Assembly (NCBI RefSeq): GCF_945957465.1
Contig: NZ_CAMFLC010000010.1
Span: 21,926-85,925, forward strand
DNA from: an uncultured Leifsonia sp.
GTDB taxonomy: Bacteria; Actinomycetota; Actinomycetes; Actinomycetales; Microbacteriaceae
Length of the DNA stretch: 64,000 nt
Reading direction: 5' to 3'
Below the pieces are notes generated by a model. The model was not told the origin of the DNA. It saw nothing but the letters and a program-made list of their open reading frames with translations, and ran no database searches. Position 1 is the first letter of the stretch, and every line of letters starts with the position of its first letter. Shown piece by piece: positions 10,754-19,246 of the stretch. A program made the translations under genes and the position numbers.

Positions 10754-10811
10754 GGTGGTCACTCCTTCTGCCGCTCGACGCGAGACGACTGCGACAGTTT
10801 ATCGGGCGGGG

Positions 10812-13800
10812 TCAGGCCGGTGTGATGACGACCAGGAGGTCGCCCGCGTCCACCTGCTGGGTCTTCGGGATCGCGAGGCGCTCGATGGTTCCGGCGACGG
10901 GGGCGGTGATGGCCGCCTCCATCTTCATCGCCTCGATCGACGCGACCGACTGCCCGGCCGCCACGACATCGCCCGGCACGACGTGGAGGGTGACCACGCC
11001 CGAGAACGGAGCGGCGACCTGGCCCGGCTTGGCCGTATCGGCCTTCTCGGCCGCCTTGGCCTCCACGACGATGCTGCGGTCGCGCACGAACACCGGGCGC
11101 AGCTGACCGTTCAGCGTGGTCATGACGGTGCGCATGCCCTTCTCGTCCGCCTCGCCGATGGCTTCCAGGCCGATGTAGAGCCGTACGCCCTTGCTGAACT
11201 CGATGACGTGCTCCTCGCCGGCGCCGAGGCCGTAGAGGTAGTCGACCGAGTCGACGACCGAGAGGTCGCCGAACAGCTCGCGCATCTGCTCGTAGATGCG
11301 GGTCGGAGCGGGGAACAGCAGGCGGTTGAGCGCCGCCCGGCGTGCGGTGCTGGAGCCCTCCAGCGCTTCGGCGTCGGCAGGCGAAATGTCTTCGACACCG
11401 ACCTTGACGGTCTTGCCCGCCAGCACCTTCGTCCGGAACGGCTCCGGCCAGCCGCCGGGCAGCTCGCCCAGCTCGCCCGCCATGAACCCGACCACGGAGT
11501 CGGGGATGTCGTAGTTCTGCGGGTTCTCGGCGAAGTCGTCCGGGTCGGCGTGCACGGCCGCGAGATGGAGCGCGAGGTCGCCGACGACCTTGGACGACGG
11601 TGTGACCTTGGGGATGCGGCCCAGGATCCGGTTGGCGGCGGCGTACATGTCCTCCACCAGCTCGAAGTCCTCCGCGAGTCCCAGCGCCTTGGCCTGCTGC
11701 CGCAGGTTGGACAGCTGGCCGCCCGGGATCTCGTGCTTGTACACGCGGCCCGTGGGGCCGGGCAGGCCCGACTCGAACGGCCGATAGACCTGGCGCACAG
11801 CCTCCCAGTAGGGCTCGAGGTCTTCGACGGCCGACAGGGAGATGCCGGTGTCGCGCTCGGTGTGCGCGAGTGCGGCGACGAGCGCGGAGGCACTCGGCTG
11901 GCTGGTCGTGCCCGCCATCGGCGCGCTGGCCACGTCGACCGCGTCGGCACCGGCGCGCGAGGCCGCGAGCAGGGTCGCGAGCTGGCCGCCCGGGGTGTCG
12001 TGGGTGTGCACGTGCACCGGGAGGTCGAAGCGCTCGCGGAACGCCGCGACCAGCTTCTCCGCGGCGGCGGGACGCAGCAGTCCGGCCATGTCTTTGATCG
12101 CGAGGATGTGAGCGCCCGATTCCACGATCTGCTCAGCCAGGCGGAGGTAGTAGTCGAGCGTGTAGAGGTCTTCCGCCGGGTCGAGCAGGTCGGCGGTGTA
12201 GCAGACGGCGACCTCCGCCACGCCGGTACCGGTCGCGAGCACCGACTCGATCGCGGGTCGCATCTGCGAGACGTCGTTGAGGGCGTCGAAGATGCGGAAG
12301 ATGTCGACGCCGGTGCTGGCCGCCTCGCGCACGAAGGCGTCGGTCACCTGCGTCGGATAGGGCGTGTAGCCCACCGTGTTGCGGCCGCGCAGAAGCATCT
12401 GGATGTTGATGTTGGGAAGCGCCTCGCGCAGGGCGGCGAGCCGCTCCCACGGGTCCTCGCCGAGGAAGCGCAGCGCGACGTCGTAGGTCGCACCTCCCCA
12501 CGCCTCGACCGAGAGCAGCTCGGGGGTCAGCCGTGCGACGTACGGGGCGACCGCGAGCAGGTCCTTGGTGCGGACACGCGTCGCCAGCAGCGACTGGTGC
12601 GCGTCACGGAAGGTGGTCTCGGTGACCGCGAGCGCGGTCTGGGCGCGCAGCGCGTCGGCGAAGCCCTTCGGCCCGAGTTCGAGCAGCCGCTGCCGCGAGC
12701 CGGAGGGCGCAGGCACGTTCAGGTCGACGCGCGGGAGCTTCTCGACGGGGTTCGCGACCTCCGGCCGGGGTCCATTGGGCTGGTTGACCGTGACGTCGGC
12801 GAGCCAGTTGAGCACCTTGGTGCCGCGGTCCTTGGACGTGCGGCCCTTGAACAGCCCGGGACGTTCCTCGATGAAGGAGGTGGAGACGTTGCCCGCGATG
12901 AAGTCCGGGTCCTCCATGACCGCCTGCAGGAACGGGATGTTCGTGGCGACGCCGCGCACGCGGAACTCGGCCAGCGCGCGCCGGGCCCGCAGCACGGCGG
13001 CCGGGAAATCACGCCCGCGCGTGATGAGCTTGGCGAGCATCGAGTCGAAGTGCGGGCTGATCTGCGCACCCGGGTTGATCGTGCCGCCGTCGAGGCGGAT
13101 TCCGGCGCCGCCCGGCGACCGGTACGTGGTGATCTTGCCGGTGTCGGGGCGGAAGTTCGCCGTCGGGTCCTCGGTGGTGATGCGGCACTGGAGGGCGGCG
13201 CCGCGCATCTGGATGCTGTCCTGGCCGAGCCCGAGGTCGGCGAGCGTCTCGCCGGCGGCGATGCGGATCTGCGACTGCACCAGGTCGACGTCGGTGATCT
13301 CCTCCGTGACCGTGTGCTCGACCTGGATGCGCGGGTTCATCTCGATGAACACGTGCTGGCCGGCGCGCTCGCCCGCGGTGTCGAGGAGGAACTCGACGGT
13401 GCCGGCGTTCTCGTAGCCGATGGACTTGGCGAAGGCGATGGCGTCGCGGTAGAGCGACTGCCGGATCTCCTCCGAGAGGTTCGGGGCCGGTGCGATCTCG
13501 ACGACCTTCTGGTGGCGGCGCTGCACCGAACAGTCGCGCTCGAACAGGTGGATGGTGTCGCCCGTGCCGTCGGCGAGGATCTGCACCTCGATGTGGCGCG
13601 GGCGCAGCACGGCCTGCTCCAGGAACATGGTCGGGTCGCCGAACGCGCTGTCGGCCTCGCGCATGGCCTCTTCGAGCGATGCGCGCAGCTCCTCCTTGCG
13701 GGCGACCCGGCGCATGCCGCGGCCGCCGCCGCCGGCGACCGCCTTGGCGAAGATCGGGAAGCCGATCTCGTCGGCGCCCGCGAGCAGCTCTTCGATGTCG

Positions 13801-14216
13801 CGCGACGGCGGGGTCGACTTGAGCACGGGGACCCCCGCGGCGATCGCGTGCTCCTTGGCCGTCACCTTGTTGCCGGCCATCTCGAGCACCTCGGCACGCG
13901 GGCCGATGAACGCGATGCCCGCGGCGCGCGCGGCGTCGGCGAGCTCGGGATTCTCGGAGAGGAAGCCGTAGCCCGGGTAGATCGCGTCGGCGCCGGATTC
14001 TTTGGCGACGCGGATGATCTCCTGCACGTCGAGGTAGGCGCGCACCGGGTGCCCCGGTTCGCCGATCTGGTAAGCCTCGTCCGCCTTCAGCCGGTGCATC
14101 GAGTTGCGGTCTTCGTAGGGGAAGACCGCAACCGTGGCGGCGCCCAGCTCATAGGCGGCGCGAAAGGCTCTGATGGCGATTTCACCGCGGTTGGCAACGA
14201 GGATCTTACGGAACAT
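10812..14216 (-). CDS. pyc: Pyruvate carboxylase
   Basis: This biotin enzyme carboxylates pyruvate to oxaloacetate and refills the TCA cycle. The 1134-residue chain has the full single-polypeptide layout: N-terminal biotin carboxylase (MFRKILVANRGEIA; GGGGRGM ATP loop), a central carboxyltransferase, and a C-terminal biotinyl domain. The acceptor lysine in EAMKMEA is about 37 residues from the end. The start is ATG 14216 behind AAAGG; the open frame continues to 14648 but upstream translation would overlap parA and shows no homology. It is divergent from parA with a 70-bp gap. Confidence 0.97.
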   Translation of the reverse strand: MFRKILVANRGEIAIRAFRAAYELGAATVAVFPYEDRNSMHRLKADEAYQIGEPGHPVRAYLDVQEIIRVAKESGADAIYPGYGFLSENPELADAARAAGIAFIGPRAEVLEMAGNKVTAKEHAIAAGVPVLKSTPPSRDIEELLAGADEIGFPIFAKAVAGGGGRGMRRVARKEELRASLEEAMREADSAFGDPTMFLEQAVLRPRHIEVQILADGTGDTIHLFERDCSVQRRHQKVVEIAPAPNLSEEIRQSLYRDAIAFAKSIGYENAGTVEFLLDTAGERAGQHVFIEMNPRIQVEHTVTEEITDVDLVQSQIRIAAGETLADLGLGQDSIQMRGAALQCRITTEDPTANFRPDTGKITTYRSPGGAGIRLDGGTINPGAQISPHFDSMLAKLITRGRDFPAAVLRARRALAEFRVRGVATNIPFLQAVMEDPDFIAGNVSTSFIEERPGLFKGRTSKDRGTKVLNWLADVTVNQPNGPRPEVANPVEKLPRVDLNVPAPSGSRQRLLELGPKGFADALRAQTALAVTETTFRDAHQSLLATRVRTKDLLAVAPYVARLTPELLSVEAWGGATYDVALRFLGEDPWERLAALREALPNINIQMLLRGRNTVGYTPYPTQVTDAFVREAASTGVDIFRIFDALNDVSQMRPAIESVLATGTGVAEVAVCYTADLLDPAEDLYTLDYYLRLAEQIVESGAHILAIKDMAGLLRPAAAEKLVAAFRERFDLPVHVHTHDTPGGQLATLLAASRAGADAVDVASAPMAGTTSQPSASALVAALAHTERDTGISLSAVEDLEPYWEAVRQVYRPFESGLPGPTGRVYKHEIPGGQLSNLRQQAKALGLAEDFELVEDMYAAANRILGRIPKVTPSSKVVGDLALHLAAVHADPDDFAENPQNYDIPDSVVGFMAGELGELPGGWPEPFRTKVLAGKTVKVGVEDISPADAEALEGSSTARRAALNRLLFPAPTRIYEQMRELFGDLSVVDSVDYLYGLGAGEEHVIEFSKGVRLYIGLEAIGEADEKGMRTVMTTLNGQLRPVFVRDRSIVVEAKAAEKADTAKPGQVAAPFSGVVTLHVVPGDVVAAGQSVASIEAMKMEAAITAPVAGTIERLAIPKTQQVDAGDLLVVITPA

Positions 14217-14286
14217 GGGAACCTTTCGAGCAGGGGTCGGCACCACACAGCAAACGGTTAGGTACTCCAAGACTAGTGAAGGTAAC

Positions 14287-15105
14287 GTGGCTGTCGTGCA
14301 CGTACTCAGCGTTAGTTCCCTCAAGGGCGGTGTCGGAAAGACCACGGTGACGCTCGGTCTGGCCTCGGCGGCGTTCGCGAAGGGGCTCCGGACGCTCGTC
14401 GTCGACCTCGATCCACAGTCCGATGTCTCGACCGGCATGGACATCCAGGTCGCCGGCCACCTCAATGTCGCCGACGTGCTCGCCTCCCCCAAAGAGAAGA
14501 TCGTCCGCGCGGCGATCGCGCCTTCGGGGTGGACCAAGGGCCGCGCCGGCAAGGTCGACGTCATGATCGGGAGCCCGTCCGCCATCAACTTCGACGGTCC
14601 GCACCCGAGCATCCGCGACATCTGGAAGCTCGAGGAGGCCCTGGCCAACGTCGAGCACGACTACGAGCTGGTCCTGATCGACTGCGCCCCGTCGCTCAAC
14701 GCGCTCACCCGCACGGCCTGGGCGGCGAGCGACCGCGTCGCCGTGGTGACCGAGCCCGGGCTCTTCTCGGTGGCTGCGGCCGACCGCGCACTGCGTGCGA
14801 TCGAGGAGATCCGCCGCGGACTGTCACCGCGCCTCCAGCCGCTCGGCATCATCGTGAACCGGGCGCGCGTGCAGTCGCTCGAGCACCAGTTCCGCATCAA
14901 GGAGCTGCGCGACATGTTCGGCCCGCTCGTGCTCGCACCGCAGCTGCCGGAGCGCACATCGCTGCAGCAGGCGCAGGGCGCCGCGAAGCCGCTGCACGTC
15001 TGGCCGGGTGAAAGTGCGCAGGAGATGGCGCACAACTTCGACCTCCTGCTCGAGCGGGTCCTCCGCACCGCCAAGATCGGCGAGTACGCGGTCGCCGGCT
15101 CCTGA
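14287..15105 (+). CDS. ParA/Soj-family ATPase
   Basis: The protein has a classical ParA fold: deviant Walker A KGGVGKTT close to the N terminus, VVDLDPQSD switch region and VLIDCAPS Walker B. It is about 272 residues. GTG 14287 follows GAAGG by 4 nt; GTG 14296 (V-H-V-L-S) is an alternative. No parB gene or parS-like site is adjacent, so it is probably not the chromosomal partition ParA. Such orphans may position protein complexes. It lies between divergent pyc and a convergent MerR gene. Confidence 0.82.
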   Translation: MAVVHVLSVSSLKGGVGKTTVTLGLASAAFAKGLRTLVVDLDPQSDVSTGMDIQVAGHLNVADVLASPKEKIVRAAIAPSGWTKGRAGKVDVMIGSPSAINFDGPHPSIRDIWKLEEALANVEHDYELVLIDCAPSLNALTRTAWAASDRVAVVTEPGLFSVAAADRALRAIEEIRRGLSPRLQPLGIIVNRARVQSLEHQFRIKELRDMFGPLVLAPQLPERTSLQQAQGAAKPLHVWPGESAQEMAHNFDLLLERVLRTAKIGEYAVAGS

Positions 15106-15138
15106 GCACGATCGCGACGACGCTCGAATTCTGCGAGA

Positions 15139-15177
15139 AACCGTCGAGTACACGGAGATTCCGCGGACTCGACGGTT
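15139..15177. terminator. Hairpin terminator after parA (bidirectional)
   Basis: A perfect 11-bp inverted repeat pairs AACCGTCGAGT (15139-15149) with ACTCGACGGTT (15167-15177). The loop contains a smaller CGGA/TCCG pair. It lies between convergent genes. Confidence 0.75.
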
Positions 15178-15180
15178 GAG

Positions 15181-15228
15181 GTCTATGCCGATTGAGTTCT
15201 GTGCCGATTGAGGTCTGAGCCGGTTGAG
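15181..15228. repeat. 16-bp tandem repeat, three copies
   Basis: Three adjacent 16-bp units (15181-15196, 15197-15212, 15213-15228) share the ends GCCGATTGAG or GCCGGTTGAG. A half copy (CGGTTGAG) overlaps the hairpin arm. They lie just before the merR stop, and no function is apparent. Confidence 0.85.
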
Positions 15229-15238
15229 AACGGGTCGC

Positions 15239-15790
15239 TCAGGAGGCCCTGGACTTGGCGGCTCGGCGCGCAGCGAGCTCGTCGAGATCGTCGCCCTGGG
15301 TGTCGAGCTCGACGAGGGAGGACTCCACCTCGCGCAGCACCTTGCCGACCGCGATGCCGAAAACGCCCTGACCGCGGCTGACGAGGTCGATGACCTCGTC
15401 GTTGGAGGTGCACAGGTAGACGCTCGCGCCGTCGCTCATGAGCGTGGTCTGGGCGAGGTCGTTCACACCCGCTTCGCGCAGCTGGTTGACCGCAGTACGG
15501 ATCTGCTGCAGCGAGATTCCGGTGTCGAGAAGGCGCTTGACGAGCTTGAGGACGAGGATGTCGCGGAAGCCGTAAAGACGTTGCGAACCGGAGCCGGCAG
15601 CGCCGCGCACCGTGGGCTCGACGAGACCGGTGCGCGCCCAGTAGTCCAGCTGGCGATACGAGATGCCGGCGGCACGCGCCGCGACAGCACCGCGGTAGCC
15701 GTTGGCGTCGTCCATCTCGGGCAGGCCGTCGGTGAACAGCAGGCCCAGGTCGTACCGGGCGGCGCCGCTGTCACGACTCAGTTCGCTCAT
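15239..15790 (-). CDS. MerR-family transcriptional regulator (Rv1830-like)
   Basis: The 183-residue protein has an N-terminal winged-helix DNA-binding domain (AGISYRQLDYWARTGLVEP) typical of MerR, then a helical region. Effector-binding cysteines of the metal-sensing type are not apparent. The start is ATG 15790, with a GAGAGG site upstream; an extended frame to 15883 is less likely. The second MerR gene, the FHA gene and pgsA upstream reproduce the mycobacterial pgsA2...garA-Rv1828-Rv1830 order. Confidence 0.85.
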   Translation of the reverse strand: MSELSRDSGAARYDLGLLFTDGLPEMDDANGYRGAVAARAAGISYRQLDYWARTGLVEPTVRGAAGSGSQRLYGFRDILVLKLVKRLLDTGISLQQIRTAVNQLREAGVNDLAQTTLMSDGASVYLCTSNDEVIDLVSRGQGVFGIAVGKVLREVESSLVELDTQGDDLDELAARRAAKSRAS

Positions 15791-15911
15791 GGTGCTTGCC
15801 TCTCGCCCTGGGCTATGGATCAGCGGCTCGGGATGAGCCGCTTCATCAACGGTACCCATCCCCCGGTCGCCGGGCAACGACATCCGGCAATCGTCGTCGG
15901 CGTGTCGGAGC

Positions 15912-16613
15912 TCAGGGACGCAGACGCTCGAGCGCGGACCGGATGATACTGCCCCGCACCACGTCGAGCTGGCCGGCGATCTCGCGCGCCAGCTCGGCGG
16001 TCTGCGGGCGTGAGGTGACGTCGTTGCGTCGCGCGAGCGGCACGAGAGCCGTCTCGATCAGTCCGATCTCGCGCTCCGCCGCCGCGCGGAATCCGCGGAG
16101 GTGCCGCGGCCCGATCCCGGTTCGGGAGAGCTCGGCCAGGGCGCGCAGCACGGTCAGCGCCTCCTCGCCATAGACATCGGCCGGCACGATGAGCGACGCG
16201 CTCACGGCCTCCTGAAGCAGTTCAGAGCTCGCTCCGGCCTCGCGCAGCAGCTCATCGCGCTGGAACCGTCGCCCGGCCGGCAGCATCGACGCCGCGGCCC
16301 CGACCGAGGATGCGCCGGGAATGGGCGGGTCGCCACCCGCATCCACCTCGGCGAGATACTTCTTGATGACCTTGAGCGGCAGGTAGTGGTCGCGCTGCAT
16401 CGCGAGCACGGTGTGCAGCCGCTCGACATCGGCCGGCGAGAACTTGCGATACCCCGCCGCCGTGCGCGAGGGGGTGATCAGCCCGCGCTCCTCGAGGAAC
16501 CGCAGCTTGGACGACGACAGATCCGGGAACTCCGGAGTGAGCCGTGCGAGGACCTGGCCGATCGAGAGCAGTGCGGGCGAGGCGGCCTGGGCTCTCGCTG
16601 CTTGCCGCGCCAC
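15912..16613 (-). CDS. ftsR: MerR-family regulator, FtsR type (Rv1828-like)
   Basis: The 233-residue protein carries an N-terminal MerR-like winged helix (SIGQVLARLTPEFPDLSSSKLRFLEERGLI) and a second helical domain. The corynebacterial orthologue FtsR activates ftsZ, and the mycobacterial orthologue is Rv1828. It starts at GTG 16613, 11 nt after the FHA gene stop, so the two are probably one operon. Assignment rests on sequence resemblance plus gene order. Confidence 0.82.
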   Translation of the reverse strand: MARQAARAQAASPALLSIGQVLARLTPEFPDLSSSKLRFLEERGLITPSRTAAGYRKFSPADVERLHTVLAMQRDHYLPLKVIKKYLAEVDAGGDPPIPGASSVGAAASMLPAGRRFQRDELLREAGASSELLQEAVSASLIVPADVYGEEALTVLRALAELSRTGIGPRHLRGFRAAAEREIGLIETALVPLARRNDVTSRPQTAELAREIAGQLDVVRGSIIRSALERLRP

Positions 16614-16624
16614 GGAGGGCGGCC

Positions 16625-17146
16625 CTAACCGTTCGCCGCTGCGGCGAGGTCTTGGCGCGAGGCGTAGAACGTGAGGCGGAACTTGCCGATCTGGACCTCG
16701 GACGAGTCGCTGAGCAGTGCGCTCTCGATGCGCACGCCGTCGTAGTAGGTGCCGTTGAGCGACCCCAGGTCGCGCACCTCGAAGGCCGTGCCGCGCCGCG
16801 TGAACTCGGCGTGCCGACGCGAGACCGTCACATCGTCGAGGAAGATGTCGGCGTTCGGGTGGCGTCCGGCGCTCGTCACATCGGCGTCGAGCAGGAATCG
16901 CGCACCCGTGTTCGGCCCGCGCCGCACGATCAGCAGAGCCGAGCCGGACGGCAGGGCGGCGATCGCCTCCTGCTCCTCCGGGCTGACCTCTCCGTCGACC
17001 GGGAACATCTTGGAGACGAACTCCTCGCCGAAGCGCGCGGTCGTGTCCTCGTTCCCCGTCGCAGAATTGCGCAGGGGGTTCGCGGCGTCGCGACCGTCGT
17101 CGTCCCCGGCCGGGAATCGTTCAGCGGGATAGTTCTCGTCAGGCAC
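16625..17146 (-). CDS. garA: FHA-domain regulator, GarA/OdhI homologue
   Basis: In mycobacteria and corynebacteria, GarA/OdhI inhibits 2-oxoglutarate dehydrogenase and is controlled by Ser/Thr kinases acting on an N-terminal ETT motif. Here the matching segment reads EDTTARF before the FHA domain. The FHA core is clear (SAGRHPNADIFLDD, VSRRHAEF, LGSLNGTY). Length is 173 residues. GTG 17146 is chosen because GAGGAGG sits exactly 6 nt upstream. The start overlaps the pgsA stop by 8 nt, so translation is probably coupled. Confidence 0.88.
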   Translation of the reverse strand: MPDENYPAERFPAGDDDGRDAANPLRNSATGNEDTTARFGEEFVSKMFPVDGEVSPEEQEAIAALPSGSALLIVRRGPNTGARFLLDADVTSAGRHPNADIFLDDVTVSRRHAEFTRRGTAFEVRDLGSLNGTYYDGVRIESALLSDSSEVQIGKFRLTFYASRQDLAAAANG

Positions 17147-17768
17147 CGTCAACCTCCTCGTGATCAAGCCTATCGGAATGTTGCCCGCTGTCATCGGCCG
17201 GAAGGCGGATGACCCGGGCGGTCTCGCGAATGTAGACGATTCCGGCCCACCAATAGAGGAACGCTCCCCACAGAGCGAAGGCCCAGCCCAGCGGCAACGA
17301 GTAGGGCGCGAGCGGGTCGAACGCCTCGCCCAGCATGAGCAGGGGAAGCGCCCAGAACAGGCAGAACGTGGCGACCTTGCCCAGGTGGTGCACCGGGAGC
17401 GGGCCGAAGCCGTGATTCGCGAGGATGACGCCGAGCACCGCCAGCATGACGTCGCGCGCGACGATGACCGCCACCAACCACCAGGGGATGACCTCCCGCC
17501 AGGCGAGGCCGACGAGTGCGGCGAAGATGTACAGGCGGTCGGCCGCCGGGTCGAGGAGCTGGCCGAGACGCGAGACCTGGTGCAGTTTCCTGGCGAGCCA
17601 GCCGTCGAGGAAGTCCGTGATGCTCGAGACGATGAGCACGCCGAGCGCGAGCGCGTCCTCCCCCACGATCACGAGCCACAGGAACACCGGCACGAGCGCG
17701 AGCCGGAAGAAGCTGAGAGCGTTCGGGACCGTCCACACGCGCGAGCTCACCGTGCCGACACCATCCAC
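17139..17768 (-). CDS. pgsA: CDP-alcohol phosphatidyltransferase (PgsA-like)
   Basis: This integral membrane enzyme joins CDP-diacylglycerol to an alcohol head group. The family signature D-G-x2-A-R-x8-G-x3-D-x3-D is intact (DGWLARKLHQVSRLGQLLDPAAD). Several hydrophobic helices make up the rest of the 209 residues. The likely product is phosphatidylglycerol phosphate or cardiolipin; the family alone does not decide this. The start is GTG 17768, 6 nt after TAGAGT, so the mRNA is probably leaderless. Confidence 0.88.
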   Translation of the reverse strand: MDGVGTVSSRVWTVPNALSFFRLALVPVFLWLVIVGEDALALGVLIVSSITDFLDGWLARKLHQVSRLGQLLDPAADRLYIFAALVGLAWREVIPWWLVAVIVARDVMLAVLGVILANHGFGPLPVHHLGKVATFCLFWALPLLMLGEAFDPLAPYSLPLGWAFALWGAFLYWWAGIVYIRETARVIRLPADDSGQHSDRLDHEEVDGA

Positions 17769-17774
17769 GTTTCC

Positions 17775-17780
17775 ACTCTA
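17775..17780 (-). promoter_or_regulatory. -10 hexamer TAGAGT of a leaderless promoter (pgsA operon)
   Basis: TAGAGT on the minus strand ends 6 nt before GTG 17768. Confidence 0.55.
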
Positions 17781-17853
17781 GTGACCGCCTGGGATGCTCC
17801 GCGCGGGGGCGGCGCTCCGCGCGGGCAGCCGCGTCGCGGAGGACCCGCGCGCC

Positions 17854-17859
17854 TAGGAT
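17854..17859 (+). promoter_or_regulatory. -10 hexamer TAGGAT of a leaderless promoter
   Basis: TAGGAT ends 6 nt before GTG 17866, which favours that start over GTG 17860. Confidence 0.55.
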
Positions 17860-17865
17860 GTGGGC

Positions 17866-18693
17866 GTGGAGCCCTTCATCGTCTGTCTCTGGATCCTCGC
17901 CGGCGTGTGCGCGATCACCTGGGTGCTGTCCCTGATCACCGGTGAGCACTCCTGGGTCGACCGCATCTGGTCGGTCGTGCCGGTCGCCTACGTCTGGGTC
18001 TTCGCGGGCGCCGCCGGGCTCCAGGACGCGCGCCTCGACCTGATGGCCGGCCTCGTCACACTGTGGGGCGCACGCCTCACCTTCAACTTCGCGCGCAAGG
18101 GCGGCTACGCGCCGGGCGGGGAGGACTACCGCTGGGAGGTGCTGCGCGGGCGGATGAGCCGCGGCGCGTTCGCGGTGTTCAACCTGTTCTTCATCGTGAT
18201 CTATCAGAACGTGCTGTTGCTGCTGATCACCCTGCCGGCCTGGACCGCCTACCTGCACCCGACGCCGCTGAACCCGCTCGACCTCGTCTGCACCGTGCTC
18301 TTCCTGCTCTTCCTCGCGGGCGAGACGATCGCCGACCAGCAGCAGTGGGACTTCCACCAGTGGAAGAAGCGGGAGATCACCGCGGGGAGGCAGCCGAGCC
18401 CGCGCTTCCTGCAGACCGGCCTGTTCCGGTTCTCGCGGCATCCGAACTTCTTCTTCGAACAGGCCCAGTGGTGGGTCGTCTTCCTCTTCGGTTGCGCCGC
18501 CGCGGGCTCGATCCTGCAGTGGGCGGTCATCGGCCCGCTGCTGCTGACCGGGCTCTTCGTCGGCTCGACGGTGTTCACCGAGAGCATCTCGCGTTCGCGC
18601 TACCCCGAGTACGCGGACTACCAGCGGCGCACGTCGCCCGTCGTGCCGTGGTTCCCTCGGCGCGGAGACGAGACGGTCACGGCGCGGTCGTGA
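17866..18693 (+). CDS. DUF1295 / steroid 5-alpha-reductase-like membrane protein
   Basis: The 275-residue protein has about six hydrophobic segments. Its C-terminal signature (LFRFSRHPNFFFEQAQWW, then RYPEYADYQRRTSPVVPW) is typical of DUF1295 and isoprenylcysteine/steroid-reductase-like membrane enzymes. Substrate unknown. The start GTG 17866 is chosen from the promoter geometry. Its 3' end overlaps the convergent membrane-protein gene by 17 nt. Confidence 0.8.
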   Translation: MEPFIVCLWILAGVCAITWVLSLITGEHSWVDRIWSVVPVAYVWVFAGAAGLQDARLDLMAGLVTLWGARLTFNFARKGGYAPGGEDYRWEVLRGRMSRGAFAVFNLFFIVIYQNVLLLLITLPAWTAYLHPTPLNPLDLVCTVLFLLFLAGETIADQQQWDFHQWKKREITAGRQPSPRFLQTGLFRFSRHPNFFFEQAQWWVVFLFGCAAAGSILQWAVIGPLLLTGLFVGSTVFTESISRSRYPEYADYQRRTSPVVPWFPRRGDETVTARS

Positions 18694-19174
18694 CCGCGCG
18701 CGCCGGGCGCGGGAAGGCCTCACGCATGTGGTCGGAGTCGAGGTAGCCGGCCACGCCGATCAGGATGAGGCTGAACACGATCTGCTCCGTGACCATCCAG
18801 AGCGGGTACAGCCCGGGGATGGCGGCGATCACGAGGGTGACGACCGGGAAGATCTTCGAAAAGAGCCGCAGGCGCGAGTACGCCCAGTAGTAGCCCTTCC
18901 TGGCGCGCCAGGCGAAGTAGAACAGCGTCACGGTCATGCCGAGCACGACCACGGACCGCATCCAGACCGCGAACGGCACCGAAACGCCGTCGAACGTCAA
19001 GACGACGGCGACGACCACCGCGGTCGTGCCGATCAGGAGTTCGGCGACCAGCAGCCACGCGATGACCACGAACGCACGCCGTGTCCGCGGGTGGTCGCGC
19101 CCCTCCTCTGGAACGGTGTAACCGGCGTGGCGTCCGCCCGCGATCCGGTCGAGCCGTCGGAGCAGGGATTCCAT
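18677..19174 (-). CDS. Conserved membrane protein, function unknown
   Basis: The 165-residue protein begins MESLLRRLDRIAGG and has about four hydrophobic helices separated by short charged loops (FAWRARKGYYWAYSRLRLF between helices 2 and 3). I do not recognise a family. ATG 19174 is fixed by a TACGGT hexamer exactly 6 nt upstream; the longer frame to 19342 is not supported. It is divergent from the LRV-protein gene. Confidence 0.7.
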   Translation of the reverse strand: MESLLRRLDRIAGGRHAGYTVPEEGRDHPRTRRAFVVIAWLLVAELLIGTTAVVVAVVLTFDGVSVPFAVWMRSVVVLGMTVTLFYFAWRARKGYYWAYSRLRLFSKIFPVVTLVIAAIPGLYPLWMVTEQIVFSLILIGVAGYLDSDHMREAFPRPARAVTTAP

Positions 19175-19180
19175 GCATTC

Positions 19181-19186
19181 ACCGTA
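19181..19186 (-). promoter_or_regulatory. -10 hexamer TACGGT of a leaderless promoter
   Basis: TACGGT on the minus strand ends 6 nt before ATG 19174. Confidence 0.55.
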
Positions 19187-19234
19187 ACGCGACGCGGCTG
19201 GGAGATGCTTCCACCTTTCGATGGATCGTGCGCG

Positions 19235-19240
19235 TACGGT
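19235..19240 (+). promoter_or_regulatory. -10 hexamer TACGGT of a leaderless promoter
   Basis: TACGGT ends 6 nt before ATG 19247 and forms a divergent pair with 19181-19186. Confidence 0.55.
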
Positions 19241-19246
19241 GGAGTC

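Noticed and set aside
9903..14261. A 1452-codon open frame on the plus strand opposite pyc
   Set aside because: It is the shadow of a GC-rich gene on the other strand: Arg/Asp/His-rich composition, no domain, no promoter or ribosome-binding site.
14216..14287. parS sites or a ParB gene that would make the ParA a partition system
   Set aside because: No TGTTTCACGTGAAACA-like site and no ParB-type gene nearby.
14217..14648. N-terminal extension of pyruvate carboxylase
   Set aside because: The frame is open but overlaps the ParA gene. MFRKILVANRGEIA with AAAGG upstream is the normal enzyme start.
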